NCBI RefSeq assembly: GCF_011397635.1
Contig: NC_064775.1
Span: forward strand, 12,984,952-13,048,951
Source: Epinephelus fuscoguttatus
Lineage: Eukaryota; Chordata; Actinopteri; Perciformes; Serranidae
Length of the DNA: 64,000 nucleotides
Reading direction: 5' to 3'
Positions 1 to 10,977 of the stretch are shown here, piece after piece (position 1 is the first letter of the stretch; each line of letters starts with the position of its first letter). The position numbers were made by a program, and so were the translations under genes. Below the pieces are notes generated by a model. The model ran no database searches. It was not told the DNA's origin and saw nothing but the letters and a program-made list of their open reading frames with translations.

Positions 1-1360
1 CTCACAGACACTTTAAAAGTTAGATATCCATTTATAGTCATTTTGAAATTGCCTCTGGTATGTTTATGGTGTATTCTGAGCTTCTCAAACATGCTACCTG
101 TAAAATAAAACGACATATAAACCTTCATTTTACAATGTGCATCTTTTAAAGAACAGCTTACCCAGACATGTGGTTCCCAACCTGAGGGTCAGGACAACCA
201 CAACGGGACACAAGGTAAATCTAAAGTGTTGTGAGATGATTACCCAGGTAGTAAATAAGAAAATAATAAATTCCCTAACACTTAATTACGTTTACCTTTC
301 GGATTATTCTTGAATCTTTGTTTGTTCTGTGAGACATAGCTGTGCTTTGAGCTGAATTATAAACCGGTATAATGATTAACATGTAGATCATCTGAGTTCA
401 GTGTGTTAGCGTAGTAACTTAAGCAGATTAGTATTAAACACCTACTAACCTGCCCCTACTGTCATATGCAAGTACACCCTGAGGAGAGCAGCAGGTAAGA
501 GCAGCAGATCAGCAATACGCGACACTGTCATTCAATGAATGCACAAAAGAAGTCAGAAATCCCTGACCTATGTATTCTCTGATGGAAAAGTCGTCACTGC
601 AGCAGCAAGATGAGGGAGTCTGAGGGCACTGTGCCATTACTACAGTCACACCACCAGAGAGCAGTGTTAATGCACATTTAATGGCTGACAGTATGTGACA
701 GGTAAAACTGTGTCCTTTGAGCTTCACTGCTAATAAAGCACATATTTAAAGATCAGGTATAACTTTGAGTAGATTTGTTATTTACTGCAGCTTCTTTAAA
801 GCCTGGTCAGCTCAGGTCACATAAACACTCCTTTGTTAATTTTTTCAGTGTCATGCTAATTAAAGCTGATTAAATCGACCCTCACCACACAAAGCAAGGC
901 TACCCAGTGGTCCACCATTTCCAATATCTCCCTACCACTACCAATAACTCATAAGCCGAGGGGATCCAGAAACAAAGAGGAGCTCTTTCATCCCCGCCAG
1001 ACATTCATCACTCCCCCTAACTCTCATAACCTCAGATTTAACTCTAATGATAACAGCACAAAGACGTTACACTGTGATTATGAGACCCACAGCACACTGA
1101 GGTCTTGGTAAAATTACTAATAACTAGCAGCTTAAAGCCTGAGGCAAGAATGATGCTGCAAGCAGCTTAGGTCATAGCAGCAGTGTTGTTACATGTTTCA
1201 TGGAACATGTAAAGGTCATTAAAGTTGCAGTAAGGGGTGATATGGGCTATAAAAAATACTGCAATATTTTAAGGCTCCATCAGTAACACAACATACATCT
1301 TAGTAATTTGAAATATCCTCCTCCTCCTACTACTACTACTACTAAAATACTGAATAAACT
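1..1360. other. non-coding flank, no gene seen
   Basis: I see no exon-like reading frame with splice signals and no recognisable RNA gene here. The sequence is AT-rich. A short CTC/CTA trinucleotide run lies near 1320-1345. Confidence 0.5.
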
Positions 1361-2045
1361 ACTGTTATAATGATGTTTAAAAAAAGTACTGTTAAAATAC
1401 ACTTAAATAAAATACTGTTAGCCTATTGTAAAGTTAAATATAGTACTGTTACAGTAAAGTTAGATATAGTGCTGTTATGATAAAGTTAAATAAAATACTG
1501 TTGTGATAAAGTTAAAAAAGTATTGTTAAGGTAAAGTTAAATTAAGTACTGTTAGCCTATAATAAAGTTAAATATAGTAATGTTATAATAAAGTTAAATG
1601 AAGTTCTTTCGAGGGGTGTCGGTGGCTTAGTGGCAGAGCAGGCGCCCCATGTACAAGGCTGTTGCCGCAGCGGCACAGGTTCGAATCCAGCCTATGGCCC
1701 TTTGCTGCATGTCATCCCCCCCCCCTCTCTCTCTCCCCCTTTCACGCCTGACTATCCTATCTATAAAGGCAAAATGCCCAAAAAAATAAATAATGTACTT
1801 TTGTAATACAGTTAAATAAAGTACTGTTACAATTCAGCTAAATAAAGTACTGTTATAATAAAGTTCAATAAAGTGCTGTCGTAATAAAGGTAAATAAGAT
1901 ACTATTACAATTCAGCTACATAAAATACTGCTATAATTCAGCTAAATAAAGTACTGCTATAATACAGTTAAATAAAGTACTGTTTTAATGAAGTTAAATA
2001 TAGTACTCCTATGATAAAGTTAAATAAAGTATTGGTAAACTGAAA
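1361..2045. repeat. ~25-bp AT-rich minisatellite, interrupted by a SINE
   Basis: Degenerate tandem copies of a unit close to AAAGTTAAATAAAGTACTGT, about 25 bases long, run from about 1361 to 1612 and resume from about 1791 to 2040. The copies differ at several positions, so the array is old. The gap between the two halves is filled by the SINE at 1613-1790. Confidence 0.8.
1613..1790 (+). mobile_element. tRNA-derived SINE
   Basis: The head has the layout of a Pol III internal promoter: an A-box-like stretch (GGCTTAGTGGCAGAGC) and a B box (GGTTCGAATCC). A CT-rich tract and an A-rich tail ending near 1790 follow. It lies inside a minisatellite. A diverged copy of the same family sits in reverse orientation at about 4818-4974. 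The family name is not assigned. Confidence 0.8.
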
Positions 2046-3237
2046 AAATCAAAGCACCACTAATGACTAAGTGAGTCCCATGCCAGTGGCTTACAATACA
2101 TGACATGACAACTTACAATGTTTGCAATATAGTCATTTTATACAACCCATGTGGAACAAGCCACAATACATCAAGCACATTTGATATATTGCCCATCCTA
2201 TTTGCAGTCAGTGATTCTAATCCATTACACTTTTTGTCAAACTCAAAGCACACAACACCCCTGTGCGTGTGCTAAAAAAAATCTAGTATTGTTACCTAGC
2301 CCTGACAGTGTAAATGGACAACAAAAACAAAGTGGCCTAGACCAAGCCACTCATCCAGCCCATCAGCAACAGGGGGCGTTTGTGCTCGTGGACAGGACAG
2401 GGAAAAGGCCATGGATGTAAACTAAGCACAAAAAGTAAGGAAATTTGTGTTTGGTAGATCATTTCTTTGTTGCAACAATGCTTCTTGGCAATAAATCTGT
2501 TACCGTTGGAAAGCCTGTTTATTTCCCTTTTAAATGGTGCCACATTTGTAGGGAACATGCATTTGTGGGATGAGCAGCAGAGCTGAGTATGTGGGTTGCA
2601 CCCATGAGAAATTTGCCAAATCTTTTCTGCCAATGCCAAACAGCTTTTTTGCTGTATTATATTAACTGACCATACAGGGCAGTAATTGCAGGATTATTTA
2701 ACGTTGTTTTAGGACAGTGAAATAATTCAAGAAAACCACATACTGTATATATACTTAATATATGGACTCATGCTATGACCAAATCTTCCTTCTTTTAACC
2801 TGTGTGTGCATATGACGCAATGTCCTATGGAGACATGAAGCTGCTTTGGTAATTGGAGATAAATGCTGAGGTGAGCACTCTCAGTCCAGATTCAAACTTG
2901 ACAACACTCAACTGTGGCCCATGGGAACATGAGTGACTCTTGTCTCTCACCCACATGTGAAACAATACCTGGAAAACAACAGCACACCCCTGATTCTTAC
3001 CTGTGATGCGCTCATCCTCTGCTTTTTCTGAGACGAGCAGCTGAAACAAGCTTCTGCTTGAATTTGGATGAAAAGTGGACTTTCTGTTCAGGATGTACAC
3101 ATCTTCTGCATGAGTAAGGGACTGCCATTTGAAGACAGAAAAAGAGAAAGGCATCAAAATTGGATTGTGGACAAGTGGATTCTTAGAAGAAGAAGCTTCC
3201 TTGGATCTGAAATCTAAATAGGAGATCAACTCACGAG
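2046..3237. other. intergenic DNA and probable 5' region of claudin A
   Basis: No coding exon is recognised. Several open frames here lack splice context and similarity. The last 50-150 bases before 3238 are presumably the 5' untranslated region of the first claudin. No TATA box at a convincing distance was identified. Confidence 0.4.
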
Positions 3238-4840
3238 ATGCAGGTCCGTGTGGTTCAGATCTGGGGTTTCCTGATGTCAGTTTTGGGCTGGATCTTCGTG
3301 GCCTGCACCATGGCCATGGAAGGCTGGAAGATCACCTCCATTGGGGGCATGGGGGGGTCCTCCATCATCAAGGTGGCCTGGTACTGGTCCAGCCTGTGGA
3401 GATCATGTTTTACAGACTCAACTGCTGTCAGCAACTGTTACGACTACCCCATGCTCTGGTCTGTGGAGGGTAGGTAACATGTTTTCCACCCTATCTAACA
3501 AACCCACTGACATCTAGACTCTCATTAATGTCTGTTTGTCTTACTGTATGATTCCAGGCTACATCCAGATAGTGCGAGGCCTGCTGATGGCGGCTCTTTC
3601 CCTGGGCATGCTGGGGTTTGTGCTCAGTCTGATGGGTATGGAGTGCACCTTCATTGGGGGGAAAGACCGGTCTAAGTACAAGAAGATCTACATTGGTGGA
3701 TGGTGCCACATAACCAGCGGTAATTTTAATTTTAGCAAAGTTTTAGTAAGAGGACAGTTGGCAGATGTGCAAGCTGTGTGTGTTGCTGACATGCAGAATG
3801 CAGTGTAACGTAACTTCTAGCACCCTTATCAGATCAACCTGTCCCAATACTTTTGTTTACGACCAAAAACTTCATTAACCAAGGACTTTACCCTCAGCGT
3901 TAGCTTTGGGTTTAGTGCTTATCAACAAAGGTTAGCATTGTGAAGCACTAAACTAACAGGTAAACATTATATTTGCTAAATATTAGCATGTTTGCATGGT
4001 CTTTGAGAGCATGTTAGGAGTTTAAAATAGAATTTAGCTTTATGAATTAACATTAAAAACGTGGTGTTTTAATGTTAATTCAGCAATAAGTAGACACTAT
4101 TCTTAAGGGGGCATTTGATCCATTTCCCCATATTGTGTGGTAATATGAGACAGGATAATGGCTGGAATTCAGTCACAGCAATGTCAAACCCTCTCAGGTT
4201 TATCTTGAGACCCGTTTTGTGGTCGTGACCTCCAAAGTTGGGAAACACTGATGACCTTTTCTATGACTATAGGCAACATTACATAGTAAACTGATACTGA
4301 TGCTAAAAATCCTGCACAGCAATACTTAAAACCAGGGTTCTTGTTTCAACCAACTATCACGTGCAATTGAAGTGTTTTCCCTGTCTGTCAACACGCTTTC
4401 TTTCAGGTTTGCTGTCCACATGTGGGTACGCTGTTTACGCACAGTATGTCTCTGTGGAATACTTCAACCCCGACTTTGACGGACTGAAGTAAGTCAACTA
4501 TGAGGCTGTAATCACAATAATTATGCTATTTCCACAGCCCTGAAAAGTTCAATCAATATTTGAGAACACGAGCTACTCTCTCTCAAAGTCAAACTTGTGA
4601 TGTCATCAAGAAGTCTGGAGTTGCTTCACAGACAATCACTGTGTCCAAAGTCGCATAATATGAACTACATATCCAATATGTGTACTTTCATAGTTTCATG
4701 TATTAGTTTGTGTACATAAACAGCAGTATATATGTTTTTGGACACACTGTAATGGTGTCATTTCCTGAGAGCCTCCTTGCGGAGTCATGTAACCATGAGA
4801 GGCTCAGCTCTGCCAGTGACCAGGGGGCGGGTGTGTGCGG

Positions 4841-4873
<33 letters not shown>

Positions 4874-6647
4874 ACATGCAGCAAAGGGCCACAGGCTGGA
4901 TTCAAACTTGGGCCGCTGCGGCAACAGCCTTGTACATGGGGCGCCTGCTCTACCCACTAAGCCACCGACGCCCCAGCTCTACCAGTAGTTTAAAATAATT
5001 CAAAACTATATTCCCCTAAGCAAAGTGAACTCTTCCATACTTCTTACATACACATAGCCATATACTCGGAACACCCCCGTGTGCTCTTATCTAGCCCCTT
5101 TTTATGTTCAATATTATTTTTGGACCGTCTTTGACCATGATAATAATGTATACATTTTTAAAATGGGTGTAGTTTCACTTTAAGGTTAACTTTTAACCTG
5201 TTTAATCAAGAATGTCTTTAATAAAAACACACCTCTTCACACACCGACAGGTATGACCTTGGCACGCCGATGTTCCTCGGCTGGGTCGGCTCAGCCTTTC
5301 ACATGACTGGCGGTTTCTTCTACCTGTGGTCAGTGTGTAAGCCGCTCTGTGGAGGAGAGGCAACGTGAGTACAGACACATGTTGTTGTTGGAACATGTTG
5401 GGGGAAGTGAATAAATAACTCCTCTCTCCGCTTCCTCAATAAATACCAGCGTCCCGTGTGCTCAAGTGGAATGACTCATAATCCTAAATGCATAACTGAG
5501 TTAGTGTCAAGCAGGTTAAAGGTGGGAGTGTGCAGATGTGCACTGTGGGTACACTCCCTCTCACCATGAAATATAACCCTAAAGCCATAGCAGCCATAAA
5601 CAAACAGAGGCCTGGTGTAACCAGCTTTGGTGGTTAAATGAGAAAAGACAAAAGTGCTTGCTGTGGATCAGCGTCGACACTAGAAGGAGCTCAGGGAGCA
5701 TAAATCCATCTGCAGCCTGCTCTTACACTAAAAGATTTCATGTGAAGTTTCTGAGACATCTGCTGAGAGTGAAAGAGACACAAACATAACCCAGTAAGCA
5801 GAGGTACAATTATTGATCTTGCTTATGTCACCTATGGCTTGACTGACAAGTTGACCTTACATGTCATCCTAACCCCCCTAACCCTTGGACAGGGAGTTCA
5901 GCTTCAGACACTGTTGAAAAAAAAAGCTCCTTTCAGGCCGGCATGATACACAGCTGGGCAACATCACTGTGTAATGGCGCCTGATGGCGTCGCGGGGAAA
6001 CGCGGTTGGTCAGCGCAAGTTAAGGAGGTGAAAAGTCCAAGTAGCAGGCGGGCAGTGTGGTGGATGGGACCAACAATCACTGACTTTCACTCTGGAGGCT
6101 ACATGGACTGACCAAAATGGACACAGCTGCTCACATATAACAATAAATTAATTTCTGCTAGATTGGAACTAAGATGGGTTCAGTAGCCTTGTCATGTTTA
6201 ACAGAAATGCATTTCTCTCTCAGGGTAATCACCATCCAGCCAGTACCAGACCCTGAGCAAAACAAGTCCACCACAGCTCTGTCCTCCGTGTCTGCGATCA
6301 CCTCCAAGACCAAATTGTCCTCCGTGTCTGAGCTGTCGTCCAAGTCCGAGCGCTCAGACCTGACTGGAATTTCCTCAAAATCAGAGCGCACATCTAAATC
6401 TGGACGCACAGCCAAGTCGGGGCGGTCGTCAAAGAGTGGCCGAACCACCAGGTCTGCAGGATCTGTAGGGTCGAGTTCAGCATCAGGATCAACATCAGGA
6501 TCGGGGTCAGAGTCTGGAGTCTCATCGAGGTCCAGCGTGTCAACTTTGTCCACTTCAAGGAGCAGCGGCAGCAGCCGGACAGTGTCATCATTGTCGGGCA
6601 GCTCAGGGAGTGAGACTACACCGTTCATCAAAAACTCTTATATTTAA
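3238..6647 (+). CDS. claudin-10-like protein A, long Ser-rich tail
   Basis: Tight-junction four-pass membrane protein of the claudin-10 family, which forms paracellular ion pores or barriers. Five coding exons: 3238-3469, 3558-3719, 4407-4488, 5251-5364, 6224-6647. Every intron is GT-AG, the phases are 1,1,2,2, and the total is 1014 bases (337 residues). TM1 is about residues 7-27. The claudin signature of the first loop is present: W30, L53-W54, C57, C67. TM2 is about 81-105, TM3 122-143 and TM4 165-187. From residue 197 the tail is 141 residues, more than twice that of claudin C. It is dominated by Ser, Lys, Arg and Gly, with tandem hexapeptides such as SSKSER, TSKSGR, TAKSGR and SSKSGR. 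It ends in NSYI, a plausible class I PDZ ligand. First of three tandem paralogues. The family is clear; the exact teleost paralogue letter is not assigned. Confidence 0.9.
4806..4986 (-). mobile_element. SINE in intron 3 of claudin A, with (GT)n tail
   Basis: Reverse-orientation copy of the SINE at 1613. The tRNA-like head is at about 4878-4974 on the minus strand. A (GT)n run at 4843-4871 lies on the tail side. Near-identical flanks AGCTCTGCCAGT (from 4806) and AGCTCTACCAGT (4975-4986) look like its target-site duplication. Confidence 0.75.
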
Positions 6648-6926
6648 TCAACGCGAGGACAAATGCTAAATGTGACGGACTGATGATCTGATGCTTTTCT
6701 ATTCAAGTTATGAATCTGTATCTTATACAAATTCAGTATGTGTTTTGTATAAGAAATTTTACAACAAATCTTTTTCACTGTTAAATGCCTCTTTTTCATC
6801 TTCATCATCTATAATACATCCATAATACTAGACACTGTATATACATTCATTCAATATAACACATTACTAAGACACACATCCATTTCTGCTGTGACTGGCA
6901 GCCTCTGTGTAGCCATTAAAACAACA

Positions 6927-6932
6927 AATAAA
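6927..6932 (+). terminator. candidate poly(A) signal of claudin A
   Basis: AATAAA about 280 bases after the claudin A stop codon and before the start of claudin B. Other AATAAA-like sites may exist, so actual use is inferred. Confidence 0.4.
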
Positions 6933-7217
6933 ACTCCACCAGGCTGATCAGGTCTGGTTGACAGTAAACAGAGTGTGCTTGGCTCTTATTCAGACCTTCA
7001 TACAAACAGACAGCTGCTTTAAGAGGACTGGACCTGCAGCTTTGACTTGAGGAAAAACTCCTCCAGCTTTTATTTTCTTAAATGACTTCTTCCTTTAAAA
7101 GGTAGAAAGGCATTAAAAACCTTCAACTCTGAAGTTACTGACTCTACTTTCCACCCTCTTTAGTGTCTAAACATCTTAGTAACTATTTGTGCTTAATAAG
7201 CAAAGGCTCTTGAAGGG

Positions 7218-9416
7218 ATGTGGAGGAGACTGGCTCAGATCCTGGGCCTGCTGCTCTGCACACTAGGATGGGGCTTTGTGGGCTGCACCCTTGCAATGGA
7301 CCACTGGAGGTAAGCAAATAAGAGTTAGAAGACACAAACAGAGAGATGGACCTGATGCACTAAAGCTCTGAAAACTACAGGGAGAAAGTGTCTGACTGAC
7401 GAGTGTAAATGTGCATGATCGGAGAGCTCCTGTTACTCTTTTCTCTTGTTTCTTAAATAAGGGATTTTCTGTGCGAATAATGTTCATTAATTTCAGATGC
7501 ATTTTCATTTTGTTGTGGTGACACTATGAAACAACTTTTGGGAGTTCTGAGATTTGAACTGTCTCTGAGTTTAAGCATATTTTATCATTTTTGGCAGCAG
7601 TGTAACAAACTCATGATAAATGTTGAAATTTAAAAGCTGAAAATCAATTTTTGGGAGTGATAAGAAATAATAAATTATGCTGGAATCCAGGCTTCTCTAT
7701 TCCTTGTTTGGAAATTTTGCTCGGGTTCAGTCCAGGTTCGGCCCACTTGACAAGCTGCTGTGTTGTGCTATGGCCTATTCACATGCTGGAATATGTTATT
7801 TACGCCTGTACGCAACACAGGCTCCACTCCAACTGAGTGTGCGTACAGTGCTGTGCTGCGCTGCTGTGCAAGCAGCATGTGTGACTGTGTCAGGTAACAA
7901 ACTGCGTCGAGCTGGGGTTGGGTTCGGACTTAAAAATCTGTTAGAACTGTCTCAGACTCGGGTCGGGTTCGGTCAGGAAAATGCAACCTGAGCCGTGCTC
8001 TACCCTGAGTCCCTGTGTGTGTATCAACTGACTAGCTACTCAGTTTGTTGCATTATGGGATATGTAGGATCCAGTGCTTCAGACAGAATATCTCAGCTTC
8101 TGCTACTTCAATTTCAACCATTCTGTTTTTGAATCTGTCTATTGTGAGCCCTTTAACTTAATGAAAGTGCAGTACTAACTCACTGGACTGCTCCTTCAAT
8201 GTGCTGAATATCTGTCTGACATACTCATAATGTATCTTTGTAGTTGTGGTAATACTAATCTTTATATGTTGATGATGCTCTGCTCACGGGGAAAAAATAT
8301 CTAGAAGGGCAAAATGAAAGAAAAGTTGTGGTTGCAGTAATCCCATGCAAACAAGACTGTGAAATACAAGATGTAAGTGTATATATTTTATCTATTTTCT
8401 CACTGGAGGGTGGCCCAGCTGGGGGGTCAAAGGGGCTCCTCCGTTGTGGTGACAGCGTTGTACTGGTCTGACCTGTGGAGGGACTGCTATGAGGACTCCA
8501 CCGCTCTGGTGAACTGTGTGGACTTTGGGGTGCTGTGGACAGTCAAAAGTGGGTCCACTCACAGATTCTGAGTCTGTTTACACAGTGCTTATAGAATGTA
8601 AAATACATGAATGAATAAATGAATTTATGACCTCAGTTTGTGTGTTATCAGCATATATCCAGGTAGTCAGAGGGCTCCTGATAAGCGGGCTCTGCCTCGG
8701 CTTCATCGGCACAGTGCTCACATTTTTTGGAATGGAGTGCACACACATCGGCGGAGACCAGAGCAGTAACGACAGCATGCTAATAACAGCATCTGCTTTC
8801 CATCTGCTCGGCTGTGAGTATCGTTTGTTTGCACTCACAAAGTTTCAGCTGTGTTGAAACCAGCTTCTCGGAACTCACTGGTTCATCTTGTTTTCTTTCC
8901 CATGCGTCATTGGCTTTTCCCTCATGCAGGCGCATCAGACGTGGCTGCTTACTGTTTATACATAAACAGGGTGGTTGCAGCTTTTTTACACAGCAAAGCA
9001 GATCCGTCAAAACTGAGGTAACATGTGGCCTTTGAATCACCCTTGTTAACAGGCAAATGTGAGTGAATCAAAGTCAGTGGCCAATTTGAACTGTTTTCTC
9101 CTCAGCTATGAAATTGGAACCCCCTTATACCTCGGCCTGGCGGGGAGTTTCCTCATCCTACTCGGCTGTACAGTAAAGTGTGCAACTGCATGCAGAGTTA
9201 ACCACCCAAAAAGGTTAGTTAACACACCATTCAACTAACTAACAAATGTTTACTGTTATTTGTGACTGGAAACAATTCCCTCTCTGCAGCAGACATCCCA
9301 TGGTTCCCTTTGCCAGTAGACGAAGAGAAGAAAAAGTGCACATCCGTCGAACGTCAAAAAGGTCAATTGACCTCAGAAACACTCCCTACATGATGGCCTC
9401 TGTTGTGACTGTGTAA
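7218..9416 (+). CDS. claudin-10-like protein B, with an extra intron
   Basis: Second tandem claudin. Six coding exons: 7218-7309, 8409-8548, 8652-8813, 8930-9017, 9106-9213, 9290-9416, totalling 717 bases (238 residues). The first two exons sum to 232 bases, exactly the length of the single first exon in claudins A and C. The first loop is intact across the junction: W30, L53-W54, C57, C67. Exon 3 (162 bases) matches exon 2 of A and C in length. Four membrane segments are followed by a short Arg/Lys-rich tail ending in VVTV, which differs from the S-x-hydrophobic ends of A and C. The acceptor of the last exon is a NAGNAG (9287-9292), so isoforms differing by one residue are possible. The frame is open throughout and all splice sites are canonical, so I read it as a functional gene. 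Confidence 0.88.
7310..8408 (+). other. lineage-specific intron in the first loop of claudin B
   Basis: Phase-2 intron between W30 and V32, splitting the codon for R31. Its donor (AG|GTAAGC) is strong. The acceptor follows a pyrimidine-containing stretch. The nine bases CACTGGAGG occur at both boundaries (7302-7310 and 8401-8409), as expected for an insertion with target-site duplication. The interior at about 7730-8000 contains CGGGTTCGG-type motifs like those of the hAT-like element at 18295-19190. No clear terminal inverted repeats were seen. Confidence 0.7.
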
Positions 9417-9657
9417 CATTACAGATTCACTTTACTGTCCAGCTCAGGAAGCAACATATAATCAGTCATAACCAGAAAATCACAAACAGCATACTGAGGA
9501 CCAAATGCACACTGCAAAAAAAAAGCAATACAAAATCATACTTATTTATGGAGCTGTTATGTTTTCTCTTGATTTTATCTTCCTACATGAGGGTCTAAAT
9601 CAGAGATACTCATGTTGCTTTCCCAAGGGCAAAATGACAGGAGGCCCAGGGACAGTC

Positions 9658-9663
9658 AATAAA
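9658..9663 (+). terminator. candidate poly(A) signal of claudin B
   Basis: AATAAA about 240 bases downstream of the claudin B stop codon. Its use is inferred from position only. Confidence 0.4.
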
Positions 9664-9978
9664 CAAACATGAATAATATTTATTTATAATAAATAAATTG
9701 CCTGTTTTCAACCTTTTATCATTTGCTTTCTCTCAAATTTGAGGACATTTTTTTTAATTATAAAGAAGTGCTATTTTTATTATTTTTTAGGCACTCTGCC
9801 ACCTTCTTCACATAGAAATTACAAAACAATTCACAGTGTGAACTGATTCATTTTCATTGTGAATTAAAAAAAGTTTGGCAAGCCAACTGGCACCGAGAGC
9901 TGGCTAGATTTGGCCCATGGGCTCAAAGCTGGGCATGTATCTGCTTGTTTAACCTAACTGTCATGATACTGACTCAAC

Positions 9979-10324
9979 GGGGAGGCAGTAGCTCAGTCCA
10001 TAGGGACTTGGGTTGGGAACCAGAGGGTCGCCTGTTTGAATCCCCATCCCGACCAAATATGGAGCGTGGAGTGGTGGCTGGAGAGGTGCCAGGTCACCTC
10101 CTGGGCACTGCCGAGGTGCCCTTGAGCAAGGCACTGAATCCCACAACCGCTCGGGGCGCCTGACCAAGGGCAGCCCCGTCACTCTGACATCTCTCCACTT
10201 TGTGCATGAATAGGTCCTGTTTGTGCATGTGTGTGTCTTTCGGACCTGTGTGTAATTGACAGCAAGAGTGAAAACATTGAATTTCCCCCCAGGGGGATTA
10301 ATAAAGTAAAGTAAATAAATAAAC
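9979..10324 (+). mobile_element. tRNA-derived SINE, second family
   Basis: A tRNA-like head (GGCAGTAGCTCAGTCC as A box, a GTTTGAATCCC-type B box) is followed by a body. The 3' tail reads GGGGGATTAATAAAGTAAAG and resembles the 3' ends of teleost LINE-mobilised SINEs. It lies between claudins B and C. The family name is not assigned. Confidence 0.75.
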
Positions 10325-10977
10325 AACATCAGAATATGCTTTAAAAATAATTACATATAATTTGTCTGTAATTGTGCAACAGAAACTCCTCCTAAAATTC
10401 CCAAATTTCCAGGAACAATACTGAGAAGCTACAGTATAATGGCAAGTGTGTGACGGCAGTTTTTCATTTGTACAAGTAAGAAACAATAAAAGCCATCAAA
10501 TCAGTTTTGTATACATAAAAATAAAAAATGCAAAGACAATGGTCTCCGTCTTATTACACAATGCCTCTGTATTTCATCCAGTTACTGGTGAATAGGAGGA
10601 TTAGTACTTTATATTTTTCTACATTTTGAGCTTCAGTGAGGTCAAAAAAAGAAGAAAATGTGCTTAAAGAAAATAAAAGGTTGATTTTTGAACAATGAGG
10701 AAGCAAAATAAATAAATGGTAACTTGATCCAACAAGATGTCATCCTCCACCGTTTGTGCCTGAGCGCTGGGAACATGAAGGATGCTTATGAGGCAAAATG
10801 ATCAAAAAGATAAGATGACAACACAACACTGCTGGTGTGACACCTGCGCATCAGCAGTGACATAGAGGGAGAGCTCACAGTTTCCCACACTGAGTAGCTC
10901 AAACTTGGACCCAATATTCAACACATCTTGGTAGTTTTTCATCTCTGCTGGTTTCTGCTCGAGGACCAACACTCACC

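Noticed and set aside
6158..6631. 157-codon open frame antisense to the last exon of claudin A
   Set aside because: It is the mirror of Ser/Arg-rich codons. It reads as Asp/Leu/Val repeats and has no start context, splice partner or known domain.
7677..7991. 104-codon frame inside the extra intron of claudin B
   Set aside because: Repeat-derived sequence with CGGGTTCGG motifs and no recognisable protein; it lies within a well-defined intron.
7218..9416. Claudin B as a pseudogene disrupted by an insertion
   Set aside because: The insertion is bounded by canonical splice sites, the frame is kept exactly, all later exons are intact and the signature residues remain.
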